In this document: piece after piece, positions 1-5,465 of the stretch
Layout: each line of letters starts with the position of its first letter
How positions within the stretch are numbered: the first letter of the stretch is position 1
Origin: Armatimonadota bacterium
GTDB taxonomy: Bacteria > Armatimonadota > Fimbriimonadia > Fimbriimonadales > Fimbriimonadaceae
NCBI GenBank assembly: GCA_003516955.1
Contig: DPBN01000148.1
Span: forward strand, 1 to 8,174
Length of the DNA: 8,174 nucleotides
Direction: 5' to 3'
Notes under the pieces: model-generated
Told to the model about the DNA's origin: nothing
Database searches by the model: none
What the model saw: only the letters and a program-made list of their open reading frames with translations
Translations under genes and position numbers: made by a program

Positions 1-97
1 CCAGTTCGGCGAAACCTGGCCTGAGCTGCGCCGCTTCGACCCCTTTGCGCCGGACACGCCGCAGCGCTTGGCTGCGGCGCTGGAGGAAGCGTTTTAG
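1..97 (+). CDS. C-terminal end of an unidentified protein (partial)
   Basis: An open frame enters from the left edge (first full codon at base 2) and ends at a TAG at 95-97, giving about 31 residues that finish with LAAALEEAF. The tail is Pro/Asp-rich and then turns into an Ala/Leu/Glu helix-like end. It is too short to assign to a family, and no function is proposed. Its last four bases overlap the end of the convergent purM gene (purM stop at 94-96), so the two genes meet tail to tail with no room for a terminator between them. The frame could be a chance opening in GC-rich DNA. The tight stop-to-stop arrangement and absence of another gene here favour a real gene end. Confidence 0.5.
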   Translation, partial: QFGETWPELRRFDPFAPDTPQRLAAALEEAF

Positions 98-1167
98 GCT
101 GGCGAGCCCACGATGCGCGCCTGTAGCTCATCCCCTACCCGCGGCACCACCTCGCCGATGCGATAGACCGTCTCGCCCTGCGCGCGCAGCAGTTCTTCTG
201 CCACCTCGGTCTTCTCGGGCGCGACCACGAGCACCATGCCAATGCCGCAGTTGAAGACGCGCGTCATCTCGGCCTCGGCCACCTCGCCCTGCTCCTGCAG
301 CCAGCGAAAGAGGGCCGGCCGGGGCCAACTGCCCAGATCGATGTGGGCGGCGAGCGGTTCTGGCAGGATACGCGGTACGTTCTCCCTGAGCCCACCGCCC
401 GTGATGTGCGCAAGCCCCTTGAGCGCACCGGGCAGCTCGCGCAGCAACTCGAGCACACTGCGCACGTAGATGCGGGTAGGCGCCATCAGCGCCTCGCGCA
501 GCGGCGTGCCATCGAGCACGAGTTCGGCGTCGCGCGCCGCATCCACGCCGTAGCCTGCCTTGGCGAGCACGCGGCGGATGAGAGAATAGCCGTTCGAGTG
601 CGCACCGCTGGAAGCCAAGCCCAAAACCACGTCGCCGACGGCAATGCGCGAACCATCGAGGATGGCCTCGCGCTCGACCGCCCCGACGGCGAATCCGGCC
701 AGGTCGTACTCCCCTTCGGGGTACATGTCGGGCATCTCGGCCGTCTCGCCGCCGATCAGCGCGCAGCCGGCCAGCTCGCAGCCTTTGGCGATGCCCTCGA
801 TCACCGTCGCCGCGGTGCCGACGTCGAGCCTGCCGCAGGCGAAGTAGTCGAGGAAGAACAGCGGACGCGCTCCTTGGCACAGGATGTCGTTCACGCAGTG
901 GTTGACGATGTCCTTGCCCAAGCCGCGGTAAGAGCCCACCATCGAGGCCACCTTCGTCTTGGTGCCGACGCCGTCGATGCTGCTGACCAAGAGCGGCCGC
1001 TCACAGTCCGGGAACTCCGCGCGAAACAGCCCGCCGAAGGCTCCGATCCCGCCGACCACCCGCTCGTCGTGCGTCTGCTGGATCCGATCCACGACCGCAC
1101 GCAGCGCGCGGCCCGCCTCGTCGATGTCGACCCCCGCGTCGCGGTAGGTCAGCGGTTCCTCGGGCAT
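94..1167 (-). CDS. purM: Phosphoribosylformylglycinamidine cyclo-ligase (AIR synthetase)
   Basis: This cytosolic enzyme carries out the ATP-dependent ring closure of formylglycinamidine ribonucleotide to aminoimidazole ribonucleotide, the fifth step of de novo purine synthesis. The 357-residue product is close to the usual length of about 345. Visible family motifs are YRDAGVDID (8-16), [10 protein letters not shown] (39-48), DGVGTK (65-70), the [17 protein letters not shown] stretch (92-108), [11 protein letters not shown] (139-149), [13 protein letters not shown] (186-198), [10 protein letters not shown] (254-263) and FNCGIGM (306-312). These cover the N-terminal dimerisation/ATP-binding part and the C-terminal AIRS domain, so the gene looks intact. 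The ATG at 1167 is chosen because the family N-terminus lies directly behind it. No Shine-Dalgarno precedes it, but a TATATT hexamer ends six bases upstream, suggesting a leaderless mRNA. No other purine gene is in view. Confidence 0.97.
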   Translation of the reverse strand: MPEEPLTYRDAGVDIDEAGRALRAVVDRIQQTHDERVVGGIGAFGGLFRAEFPDCERPLLVSSIDGVGTKTKVASMVGSYRGLGKDIVNHCVNDILCQGARPLFFLDYFACGRLDVGTAATVIEGIAKGCELAGCALIGGETAEMPDMYPEGEYDLAGFAVGAVEREAILDGSRIAVGDVVLGLASSGAHSNGYSLIRRVLAKAGYGVDAARDAELVLDGTPLREALMAPTRIYVRSVLELLRELPGALKGLAHITGGGLRENVPRILPEPLAAHIDLGSWPRPALFRWLQEQGEVAEAEMTRVFNCGIGMVLVVAPEKTEVAEELLRAQGETVYRIGEVVPRVGDELQARIVGSPA

Positions 1168-1173
1168 AGGCTC

Positions 1174-1201
1174 AATATACCGGAGCCGCGCCGGGCGTCA
1201 C
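1174..1201 (-). promoter_or_regulatory. Candidate purM promoter, leaderless geometry
   Basis: On the minus strand, GTGACG (1201-1196, four of six matches to TTGACA) is followed after 16 bases by TATATT (1179-1174, five of six matches to TATAAT). Six bases then separate the hexamer from the purM ATG. A normal -10 to +1 distance places the transcript start on, or within a base of, the A of the ATG. No Shine-Dalgarno is present. Confidence 0.6.
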
Positions 1202-1212
1202 CCCCTTCGGGG

Positions 1213-1218
1213 TACGAT
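1213..1218 (+). promoter_or_regulatory. Possible -10 element for tRNA-Lys
   Basis: TACGAT matches TATAAT at four of six positions, including the key TA...T, and ends 14 bases before the tRNA. That would give a short 5' leader to be trimmed by RNase P. No convincing -35 box was found at the correct spacing, so this is a weak call. Confidence 0.25.
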
Positions 1219-1232
1219 CAGGCGGCTCGTGG

Positions 1233-1308
1233 GAGCCGGTAGCTCAGTCGGTAGAGCAACGCCCTTTTAAGGCGTGGGTCCTGGGTTCGAGCCCCAGCCG
1301 GCTCACCA
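1233..1308 (+). tRNA. tRNA-Lys (anticodon UUU)
   Basis: A complete cloverleaf can be folded by eye. The acceptor arm is GAGCCGG (1233-1239) with CCGGCTC (1298-1304). The D arm is GCTC/GAGC with the loop AGTCGGTA (1246-1253). The anticodon stem ACGCC/GGCGT closes the loop CTTTTAA with anticodon TTT at 1266-1268. A five-base variable loop follows, then T stem CTGGG/CCCAG with loop TTCGAGC. The discriminator base is A1305, and CCA (1306-1308) is encoded in the DNA. The UUU anticodon reads lysine AAA and, by wobble, AAG. The gene lies alone on the plus strand between purM and metK, both on the minus strand, with its end only 16 bases from the metK stop. No T-rich terminator follows it. Confidence 0.97.
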
Positions 1309-1324
1309 CGGGCACCCTTCCGCA

Positions 1325-2509
1325 CTAACGCAGCGCGTCGGCCTCGTCCGTCCGCTCCCAAGGGAACGCCGGGTTGCCGAAGTGCCCGTTGCGCGCCGTC
1401 GGCAGGTACCTCTGCTCCAGCAGCCGCAGATGCTGGATGATGCCCTTGGGCGAAAGGTCGAACGTGTCGCGGACGCGCTTCTCGATCAGCTCCGGATCGA
1501 CCTTCTCCGTGCCGTAGGTGTCGATGTCCACCGACACCGGCTGGGCCACGCCGATCGCGTACGCCAGCGACACCTGCGCGACGTCGGCCAGGCCCGCCGC
1601 CACGATGCACTTGGCCACGTGCCGGGCCATGTACGCCGCGCTGCGGTCCACCTTGGTCGGGTCCTTGCCGCTGAAGGCGCCTCCGCCGTGCGTGCACATC
1701 CCCCCGTAGGTGTCCACGATGATCTTGCGGCCGGTCACGCCGGTGTCGCCCTGGGGGCCGCCGATCTCGAACACGCCCGTGGGGTTGACGAGGAACTTGG
1801 GCTGATCCTGCACGTACTCGCTGTACGTTTGGAGGACCGGCTCCAGAACCCTCTCTCTCAGGATGTCGCGCACCGCCTCCTGGCTCAGGCCCGGGGCGTG
1901 CTGGTGCGAGATCACCACGGTGTCGATGCGCTTCGGCTTGCGCCCCTCGTAGACGATCGTGACCTGGCTCTTGGCGTCCGGCCGCAGGCCGAGCGAGGGG
2001 TGCTTCTTGCGCACCTCCGCCGCCTGGCGCATCAGCGCGTGCGCGATGGCGATGGGCAGCGGCATCAGCTCCGGCGTCTCGTTGGTGGCGTAGCCGAACA
2101 TCATGCCTTGGTCGCCCGCGCCGCCGGTGTCCACGCCCTGCGCGATGTTCTTCGACTGCTCCTGAATGCCGACGAGCACGCCGCACGTGTTGCCGTCGAA
2201 GCCCAGGTCGGTATCGGTGTAGCCGACGTTCTTGATCGTCTCGCGGACGATTCCCTGGATGTCCACGTAGCCCTCGGGCAGGCGGACCTCGCCTGCGACG
2301 ATGCACAGGCCGCGGGTGAGCAGCGTCTCGATCGCCACGCGGGTGTTGGCCAGCACGCCGTCCGAGCTGCCGGTCGTGCCGCGCTCGCGGTCCTGGTTGC
2401 GGGCTTCGTCGAAGAAACCGTCGAGGAGCGCGTCGGAGATCTGGTCGGCGAGCTTGTCGGGGTGTCCCTCGCTGACGCTCTCCGACGTGTAGAGGCGTTC
2501 GGCTTTCAT
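1325..2509 (-). CDS. metK: S-adenosylmethionine synthase (methionine adenosyltransferase)
   Basis: This cytosolic enzyme makes S-adenosylmethionine from methionine and ATP, releasing phosphate and diphosphate. The product is 394 residues against about 384 in E. coli. Diagnostic motifs are intact: [12 protein letters not shown] (8-19, ATP-binding His and Asp), [12 protein letters not shown] (130-141), RPDAKSQV (176-183), the [21 protein letters not shown] region (250-270), [19 protein letters not shown] (275-293), and the C-terminal [10 protein letters not shown] (376-385). Compared with the E. coli enzyme from memory, the segment between DALLD and the VAIET motif (about residues 31-56) is some 15 residues longer, and the stretch before GAGDQG is shorter; the usual ACET reads AIET. 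The ATG at 2509 places the conserved N-terminus in register. It lies 110 bp downstream of the Fur-family gene on the same strand and may be co-transcribed or use its own weak promoter. Confidence 0.97.
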   Translation of the reverse strand: MKAERLYTSESVSEGHPDKLADQISDALLDGFFDEARNQDRERGTTGSSDGVLANTRVAIETLLTRGLCIVAGEVRLPEGYVDIQGIVRETIKNVGYTDTDLGFDGNTCGVLVGIQEQSKNIAQGVDTGGAGDQGMMFGYATNETPELMPLPIAIAHALMRQAAEVRKKHPSLGLRPDAKSQVTIVYEGRKPKRIDTVVISHQHAPGLSQEAVRDILRERVLEPVLQTYSEYVQDQPKFLVNPTGVFEIGGPQGDTGVTGRKIIVDTYGGMCTHGGGAFSGKDPTKVDRSAAYMARHVAKCIVAAGLADVAQVSLAYAIGVAQPVSVDIDTYGTEKVDPELIEKRVRDTFDLSPKGIIQHLRLLEQRYLPTARNGHFGNPAFPWERTDEADALR

Positions 2510-2519
2510 TCCGTCGGGA

Positions 2520-2525
2520 AATGTA
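2520..2525 (-). promoter_or_regulatory. Possible -10 element for metK
   Basis: TACATT on the minus strand (2525-2520) matches TATAAT at four of six positions, including TA...T, and ends ten bases before the metK ATG. If used, the 5' leader would be only a few bases long, leaving no space for a SAM-sensing riboswitch. No clear -35 box was found. A GGA three bases before the ATG is too close to be a normal ribosome binding site. Confidence 0.3.
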
Positions 2526-2619
2526 CCTCAGCGGACCCCGCCGCACCCCGGCGCGGCCCGGAGGCCGGCTCGCCGCGTGAAGCCGCAAGCAGGTCGCGTG
2601 GCAAGACTGGCAGCAACGA

Positions 2620-3036
2620 TCAGGAGCGCCTCCTTTTGCCGCGGACGACCACGCTCACTTCGACGACGTCGTACCCCTCGATCCTATCCAAGCCTTCCAC
2701 TCTCAGGGAGTCCGCTGGCAGGTCGACGATCTCCCCGCTCTCGACGTCGACCAGATGGTGGTGCGGATCGGGCGTCGGGTCGAACACCGCGATGCCTTCT
2801 CGGAGCGTCTGCCGCCGAACCAGACCCTTCTCGGCGAACAGGTTGAGTGTGTTGTACACGGTGGCCCGGGACACCGCCGGCCACTTGCGTCGCACCAGCC
2901 TCAGAACGTCGTCCGCCGTCGGATGAGTCCCCTTGGCCTTCGAGAGGCACTCGGCGACGAGCAGACGCTGGGGGGTCGGCTGGATGCCGCGCTCCCGCAA
3001 CCGCTGCGTCAACTCGACCAGTGGGGCTTCAACCAC
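2620..3036 (-). CDS. Fur/PerR-family transcriptional regulator lacking the structural zinc site
   Basis: This is a DNA-binding, metal-dependent repressor of the Fur superfamily; 138 residues is typical. The winged-helix domain (about 1-85) carries RGIQPTPQR (16-24) and the recognition helix SRATVYNTLNLF (56-67). The dimerisation/metal domain follows from FDPTPDPHHH (85-94). Aligned by eye to Bacillus PerR, the five regulatory-metal ligands are all present: H38, D86, H92, H94 and D105. The four structural-zinc cysteines are all missing: the CxxC position reads D97 to S100, and the C-terminus (VVVRGKRRRS) has no cysteine. The only cysteine is C30. PerR-like or Irr-like sensing is therefore more likely than classical iron Fur, but the metal and signal are unproven. 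The start is a GTG with no Shine-Dalgarno; a palindrome ends one base upstream. It lies 51 bp after the phosphomannomutase gene on the same strand. Confidence 0.9.
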   Translation of the reverse strand: MVEAPLVELTQRLRERGIQPTPQRLLVAECLSKAKGTHPTADDVLRLVRRKWPAVSRATVYNTLNLFAEKGLVRRQTLREGIAVFDPTPDPHHHLVDVESGEIVDLPADSLRVEGLDRIEGYDVVEVSVVVRGKRRRS

Positions 3037-3037
3037 A

Positions 3038-3055
3038 GTGTAAAGGAGTTTACAC
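3038..3055 (-). promoter_or_regulatory. Perfect 7+7 palindrome, candidate autoregulatory operator of the Fur/PerR-family gene
   Basis: GTGTAAA (3038-3044) and TTTACAC (3049-3055) are perfect inverted arms around a four-base spacer, an AT-rich island in GC-rich DNA. The element ends one base before the regulator's GTG start. On the minus strand it contains TAAACT (3052-3047), a possible -10 hexamer ten bases from the start, so bound protein would block initiation. Fur-family repressors commonly bind AT-rich dyads at their own promoters, which makes this protein the natural candidate ligand; that link is inference. There is no T-tract, so a terminator role for the upstream gene is less likely. 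Confidence 0.6.
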
Positions 3056-3087
3056 GCGGCTCACACCGGCCCCCCGGCCCGGTCCCT

Positions 3088-4446
3088 TCAGGAACGGACG
3101 AGCGCTAGGACCTCTTCGGTTTTCTCGCGGAGCAGGTCCCGATCGCCTCGGGTCTCCACGTTCAGACGGATCACCGGCTCGGTGTTCGAACCTCGCAGGT
3201 TGAACCGCCAGCGGTCGTACTCCACGGAGAGGCCGTCGATCTTGTCGATCTTGCCGTCCGAGTAGCGCTCCTCCACCTTGCGCAGGGTCCCCTGCACGTC
3301 GGCCACGTGCGAGTTGATCTCGCCGGAACACGGGAAGCGCTCGATCATCTCGCCGACGAGCGTGCCGAGCGACTGGCCCGACTTGCTCACCAGCTGCGCG
3401 ATGAGCATCAGCGGGATCATGCCGCTGTCGCAGAACCAGTTGTCCCGGAAGTAGTGGTGCGCGCTCATCTCCCCGCCGTAGGTGGCGTTCTCGGCGCGCA
3501 TCTTCTCCTTGATGAACGCGTGCCCGCTCTTGCAGATGACGGCCCGGCCACCCATCCGCTGCACGACGTCCAGGGTGTTCCAGATCAGACGCGGGTCGTA
3601 GATGATCGTGTGGTCCGGGCTCTCGGCCAGCAGCGCCTGGGCCAGCAGTCCGACGATGTAGTAGCCCTCGATGAACGCCCCGGTCTCGTCGAAGAAGAAG
3701 CAACGGTCGTAGTCGCCGTCCCAGGCCACGCCGAAGTCGAACGGCTCCCCCCGTCCGTGCGCCTCCCGCATCAGCCGCTCCACCCCCTGCCGCGACTCCT
3801 CGAGGATCGGGTTCGGCACTCCGTTCGGGAAGCTGCCGTCGGGCTCGAACAGGTGCGGCTCGATCCGCAGGGGCAGGTGGCGCGCCAGGGCGTTCATCGC
3901 CACCCCCGCCGCGCCGTTGCCCGCGCTGGCCAAGATGCGCAGGGGCTCCATCGAGGCGGGGTCGCCGAACTTCAAGAGGTGCCGGACGAAGTCCGGGTAG
4001 GCGTCCAGCTGGGTGGTCGAGCCCTTGCCGGACCGCTCCCACCGCTTCTCGAAAGCCCGCCGCTCGATCTCCAGCAGGCCGCTGTCGCCGCTGATGGGGC
4101 GCGACTCGGCGCGTACCATCTTCATGCCGTTGTATTCCGGCGGGTTGTGGCTCGCCGTGATCATCACGCCGCCGTCGAACCCGTAGTGGCCGGTGGCGAA
4201 GTACACCATCTCCGTTCCGACCATGCCGAGGTCCACGACGTCCACGCCGGCGTCGTTGAGCGCCTGCGAGAGTGCGCGAGCGAGCGAGGGGCCGCTCAGG
4301 CGGATGTCGTAGCCGACGCACACCCGCTTGGCGCCGGTCTCGTCGGCGTAGGCGCGCCCGATCGCGTAGGCGACGTCCTCGTTCAGCTCCGCGGGCACCT
4401 TCCCGCGAACGTCGTACGCCTTGAAGCACGGCAGAAACTGGCCCAT
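3088..4446 (-). CDS. manB: Phosphomannomutase, CpsG/ManB type
   Basis: This enzyme interconverts mannose-6-phosphate and mannose-1-phosphate, the precursor of GDP-mannose. The 452-residue product matches the E. coli CpsG type along its whole length from memory. It starts with CFKAYDVRGK (7-16), has the active-site phosphoserine loop TASHNP (97-102, Ser99), the metal-binding loop DGDYDR (243-248), the sugar-recognition segment GEMSAHHYFRD (325-335), and the phosphate-binding loop RGSNTEP (418-424). CpsG-like landmarks PISGD (117-121), PNGVPNP (207-213) and FIEGYYIVGLLA (258-269) favour phosphomannomutase over phosphoglucomutase or phosphoglucosamine mutase, though dual phosphoglucomutase activity cannot be excluded. 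The ATG at 4446 fits the family N-terminus; there is no Shine-Dalgarno. Its product feeds the gmd branch encoded at 7371. It diverges from the PEP-CTERM gene and is followed by the Fur-family gene. Confidence 0.95.
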   Translation of the reverse strand: MGQFLPCFKAYDVRGKVPAELNEDVAYAIGRAYADETGAKRVCVGYDIRLSGPSLARALSQALNDAGVDVVDLGMVGTEMVYFATGHYGFDGGVMITASHNPPEYNGMKMVRAESRPISGDSGLLEIERRAFEKRWERSGKGSTTQLDAYPDFVRHLLKFGDPASMEPLRILASAGNGAAGVAMNALARHLPLRIEPHLFEPDGSFPNGVPNPILEESRQGVERLMREAHGRGEPFDFGVAWDGDYDRCFFFDETGAFIEGYYIVGLLAQALLAESPDHTIIYDPRLIWNTLDVVQRMGGRAVICKSGHAFIKEKMRAENATYGGEMSAHHYFRDNWFCDSGMIPLMLIAQLVSKSGQSLGTLVGEMIERFPCSGEINSHVADVQGTLRKVEERYSDGKIDKIDGLSVEYDRWRFNLRGSNTEPVIRLNVETRGDRDLLREKTEEVLALVRS

Positions 4447-4452
4447 GGCACG

Positions 4453-4458
4453 GTTCTA
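4453..4458 (-). promoter_or_regulatory. Possible -10 element for phosphomannomutase gene, leaderless geometry
   Basis: TAGAAC on the minus strand (4458-4453) ends exactly six bases before the ATG at 4446, the same spacing seen for purM and the decarboxylase gene. The match to TATAAT is only four of six, and no good -35 box is visible. It is listed mainly because of the repeated geometry and the lack of a Shine-Dalgarno. Confidence 0.3.
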
Positions 4459-4504
4459 CCCGAACGCCGGGTGATGCGGACCTTCGGTCCGACGGCCCAC
4501 CCGG
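4458..4504. repeat. Nested and overlapping inverted repeats between phosphomannomutase and PEP-CTERM genes
   Basis: An outer dyad, CCGGGTG (4467-4473) with CACCCGG (4498-4504), encloses an inner dyad, CGGACC (4477-4482) with GGTCCG (4486-4491). A third pair, ACCCG (4458-4462) with CGGGT (4468-4472), shares an arm with the outer one, so the two cannot form together. As RNA on the minus strand this could be a switchable leader structure for the phosphomannomutase gene. As DNA it could be a set of operator sites, which is the only option if that gene is leaderless. Confidence 0.5.
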
Positions 4505-4556
4505 TATTTCTACCAGTTTCTCAACTGTCTGTCCAATCCCGGTCGTTTTGCCGGAG

Positions 4557-4562
4557 GATAAT
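4557..4562 (+). promoter_or_regulatory. Possible -10 element for the PEP-CTERM gene
   Basis: GATAAT matches TATAAT at five of six positions. It would place the transcript start near 4569, just before the hairpin at 4570-4596, with a leader of about 87 bases. No convincing -35 box lies 16-18 bases upstream. Confidence 0.3.
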
Positions 4563-4569
4563 GACTTGG

Positions 4570-4596
4570 GAGGATCGCCGGAGCTGGCGCATCCTC
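4570..4596 (+). repeat. Bulged 10-bp hairpin in the PEP-CTERM gene leader
   Basis: GAGGATCGCC (4570-4579) pairs with GGCG (4586-4589) and ATCCTC (4591-4596), leaving one bulged C (4590) and a six-base loop. TTT follows. A second hairpin, GGAGCC/GGCTCC (4611-4616 with 4620-4625), lies between it and the ribosome binding site. The pair could stabilise the mRNA or attenuate transcription; the T run is too short for a strong terminator. Confidence 0.45.
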
Positions 4597-4642
4597 TTTC
4601 CATGGTTGATGGAGCCCGTGGCTCCTCGGGCATGGCCAAGAG

Positions 4643-4648
4643 AGGTGG
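4643..4648 (+). promoter_or_regulatory. Ribosome binding site deciding the PEP-CTERM start
   Basis: AGGTGG lies seven bases before the ATG at 4656, a near-consensus Shine-Dalgarno at normal spacing. The same frame stays open upstream to an ATG at 4548, but only the 4656 start has this site and puts a secretion signal at the very N-terminus. Confidence 0.75.
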
Positions 4649-4655
4649 AGAATCG

Positions 4656-5384
4656 ATGAAACGGTTTTGGATGCTGATTCCGACGATCGGCCTGGCGGCG
4701 ATTAGCCCTGCGGCCGTTCTGTTCGGCAACCTCGTGAAGGACGGCAACACTGGGATGGACGGCAGCAGTCTGATCGACTACAGCAACGCCGACGACGACT
4801 GGTTCCTCGTGGCGAGGCCATCGGGCCAGAACCTGCTGGAGCACGCGGTGGTGCGGCCCGCGACCGGCTGGCTGACCGACTCGCCGGATTACCGCTGGAT
4901 TGGAGCCGAGGGGGTGCGCGGCAACCCCGGGTCGGACCTGCCCGGCGACTACGTGTACCGCCTGCAGATCGCCCTCCCCGGCACGTTCGATCCCGGAACG
5001 GAGGAGGCCAGGATCCAGGGGCGCTTCGCCTCGGACAACGTCGGCTACCTGTTCCTCAAGTCCTACTCGCTCGCCGGATCGGGCTATGCCGGCAGCCTGC
5101 TGAACAACGCCGGCGCTTCGCCGAGCACCGCCGGCGCTTGGACGACGTTCGACCTGACGACGACCCCGGCCCAACTCAGCGGGTCGGCGGGCAACTACTC
5201 CCTGGACCTGTTCTTCGTCGTGAACAACGCGGGGACGGCGAACTCGAACGTCGGCCTGCTCGTGGAGTTCACCGACGCTCGGATTCAGTCCATCCCGTCG
5301 GAGCCAGTCCCCGAGCCGGCGACGCTGGCGCTGGGGGCCGGCGCGCTAGGAACAGCCTTGGCCCGACGGCGACGCCGAAGCTGA
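4656..5384 (+). CDS. Secreted PEP-CTERM sorting domain protein of unknown function
   Basis: This is a 242-residue exported protein. The N-terminus MKRFWMLIP... is a signal peptide (basic start, hydrophobic stretch to about residue 20 ending in SPAA). Residues 25-210 look like a beta-sandwich module of the sort often found in surface proteins with this anchor, with landmarks YRWIG (79-83), GDYVYRLQIALPGTFDP (97-113), RFASDNVGYLFL (123-134), and SNVGLLVEFTDARI (197-210). That likeness to carbohydrate-binding-like modules is from memory and tentative. The C-terminus is a clear PEP-CTERM signal: VPEPA (218-222), a hydrophobic segment (223-236), then five arginines and a final serine. Such proteins are cut and processed by an exosortase at the inner membrane, usually in bacteria making exopolysaccharide, consistent with the sugar genes nearby. 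No enzyme motif is seen. It is a single gene with its own terminator. Confidence 0.9.
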   Translation: MKRFWMLIPTIGLAAISPAAVLFGNLVKDGNTGMDGSSLIDYSNADDDWFLVARPSGQNLLEHAVVRPATGWLTDSPDYRWIGAEGVRGNPGSDLPGDYVYRLQIALPGTFDPGTEEARIQGRFASDNVGYLFLKSYSLAGSGYAGSLLNNAGASPSTAGAWTTFDLTTTPAQLSGSAGNYSLDLFFVVNNAGTANSNVGLLVEFTDARIQSIPSEPVPEPATLALGAGALGTALARRRRRS

Positions 5385-5407
5385 TCCGACCGATCCTTCC
5401 AGACGGC

Positions 5408-5440
5408 GGGGCCGGGGCGTCAGCGTCCCGGCCCTTCTCT
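5408..5440 (+). terminator. Intrinsic terminator of the PEP-CTERM gene
   Basis: An 11-bp GC-rich stem (5409-5419 with 5424-5434, one G-U pair) closes the tetraloop TCAG (5420-5423) and is followed by TTCTCT. It starts 24 bases after the PEP-CTERM stop. The T-rich side faces the plus strand. The hairpin may also help stop the convergent decarboxylase transcript, but no T-tract lies on that side. Confidence 0.8.
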
Positions 5441-5465
5441 TCGCCCGCCCGCGGCGCCCGTCGCT

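Noticed and set aside
2554..2567. CGGCC/GGCCG hairpin after the Fur-family gene as a terminator
   Set aside because: It has only five base pairs, no T-tract on the minus strand, and is expected by chance in such GC-rich DNA.
2510..2619. SAM-sensing riboswitch in the 110 bp before metK
   Set aside because: No SAM-I, SAM-II or SAM/SAH-like core was recognised by eye; only a short 5-bp hairpin (2554-2567) is seen, and a possible promoter lies ten bases from the ATG. A covariance-model scan would settle it.
1274..2926. Long plus-strand open frame (550 codons) opposite metK and the Fur-family gene
   Set aside because: Its translation is rich in Arg, Ala, His and Val with no family motif, and it runs antisense to two confidently identified genes. 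It is a by-product of GC-rich codon use.
3065..3083. GC-rich imperfect dyad after the phosphomannomutase gene as a terminator
   Set aside because: The arms contain a mismatch and no T-tract follows on the minus strand.
4584..4602. Sigma-54 promoter (TGGC...TTTCC) before the PEP-CTERM gene, as known for some PEP-CTERM genes
   Set aside because: The -12 half lacks the required GC at the correct spacing from the -24 GG, and the bases are part of the hairpin arm.
4548..4655. Upstream extension of the PEP-CTERM protein to an ATG at 4548
   Set aside because: It would bury the signal peptide 36 residues inside the protein, has no ribosome binding site, and overlaps the leader hairpins. The 4656 start has a good Shine-Dalgarno.
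3307..4659. Plus-strand open frame (450 codons) antisense to the phosphomannomutase gene
   Set aside because: The opposite strand encodes a full-length phosphomannomutase with all catalytic loops; the antisense translation shows only Arg/Val/His/Ala-rich low-complexity sequence.
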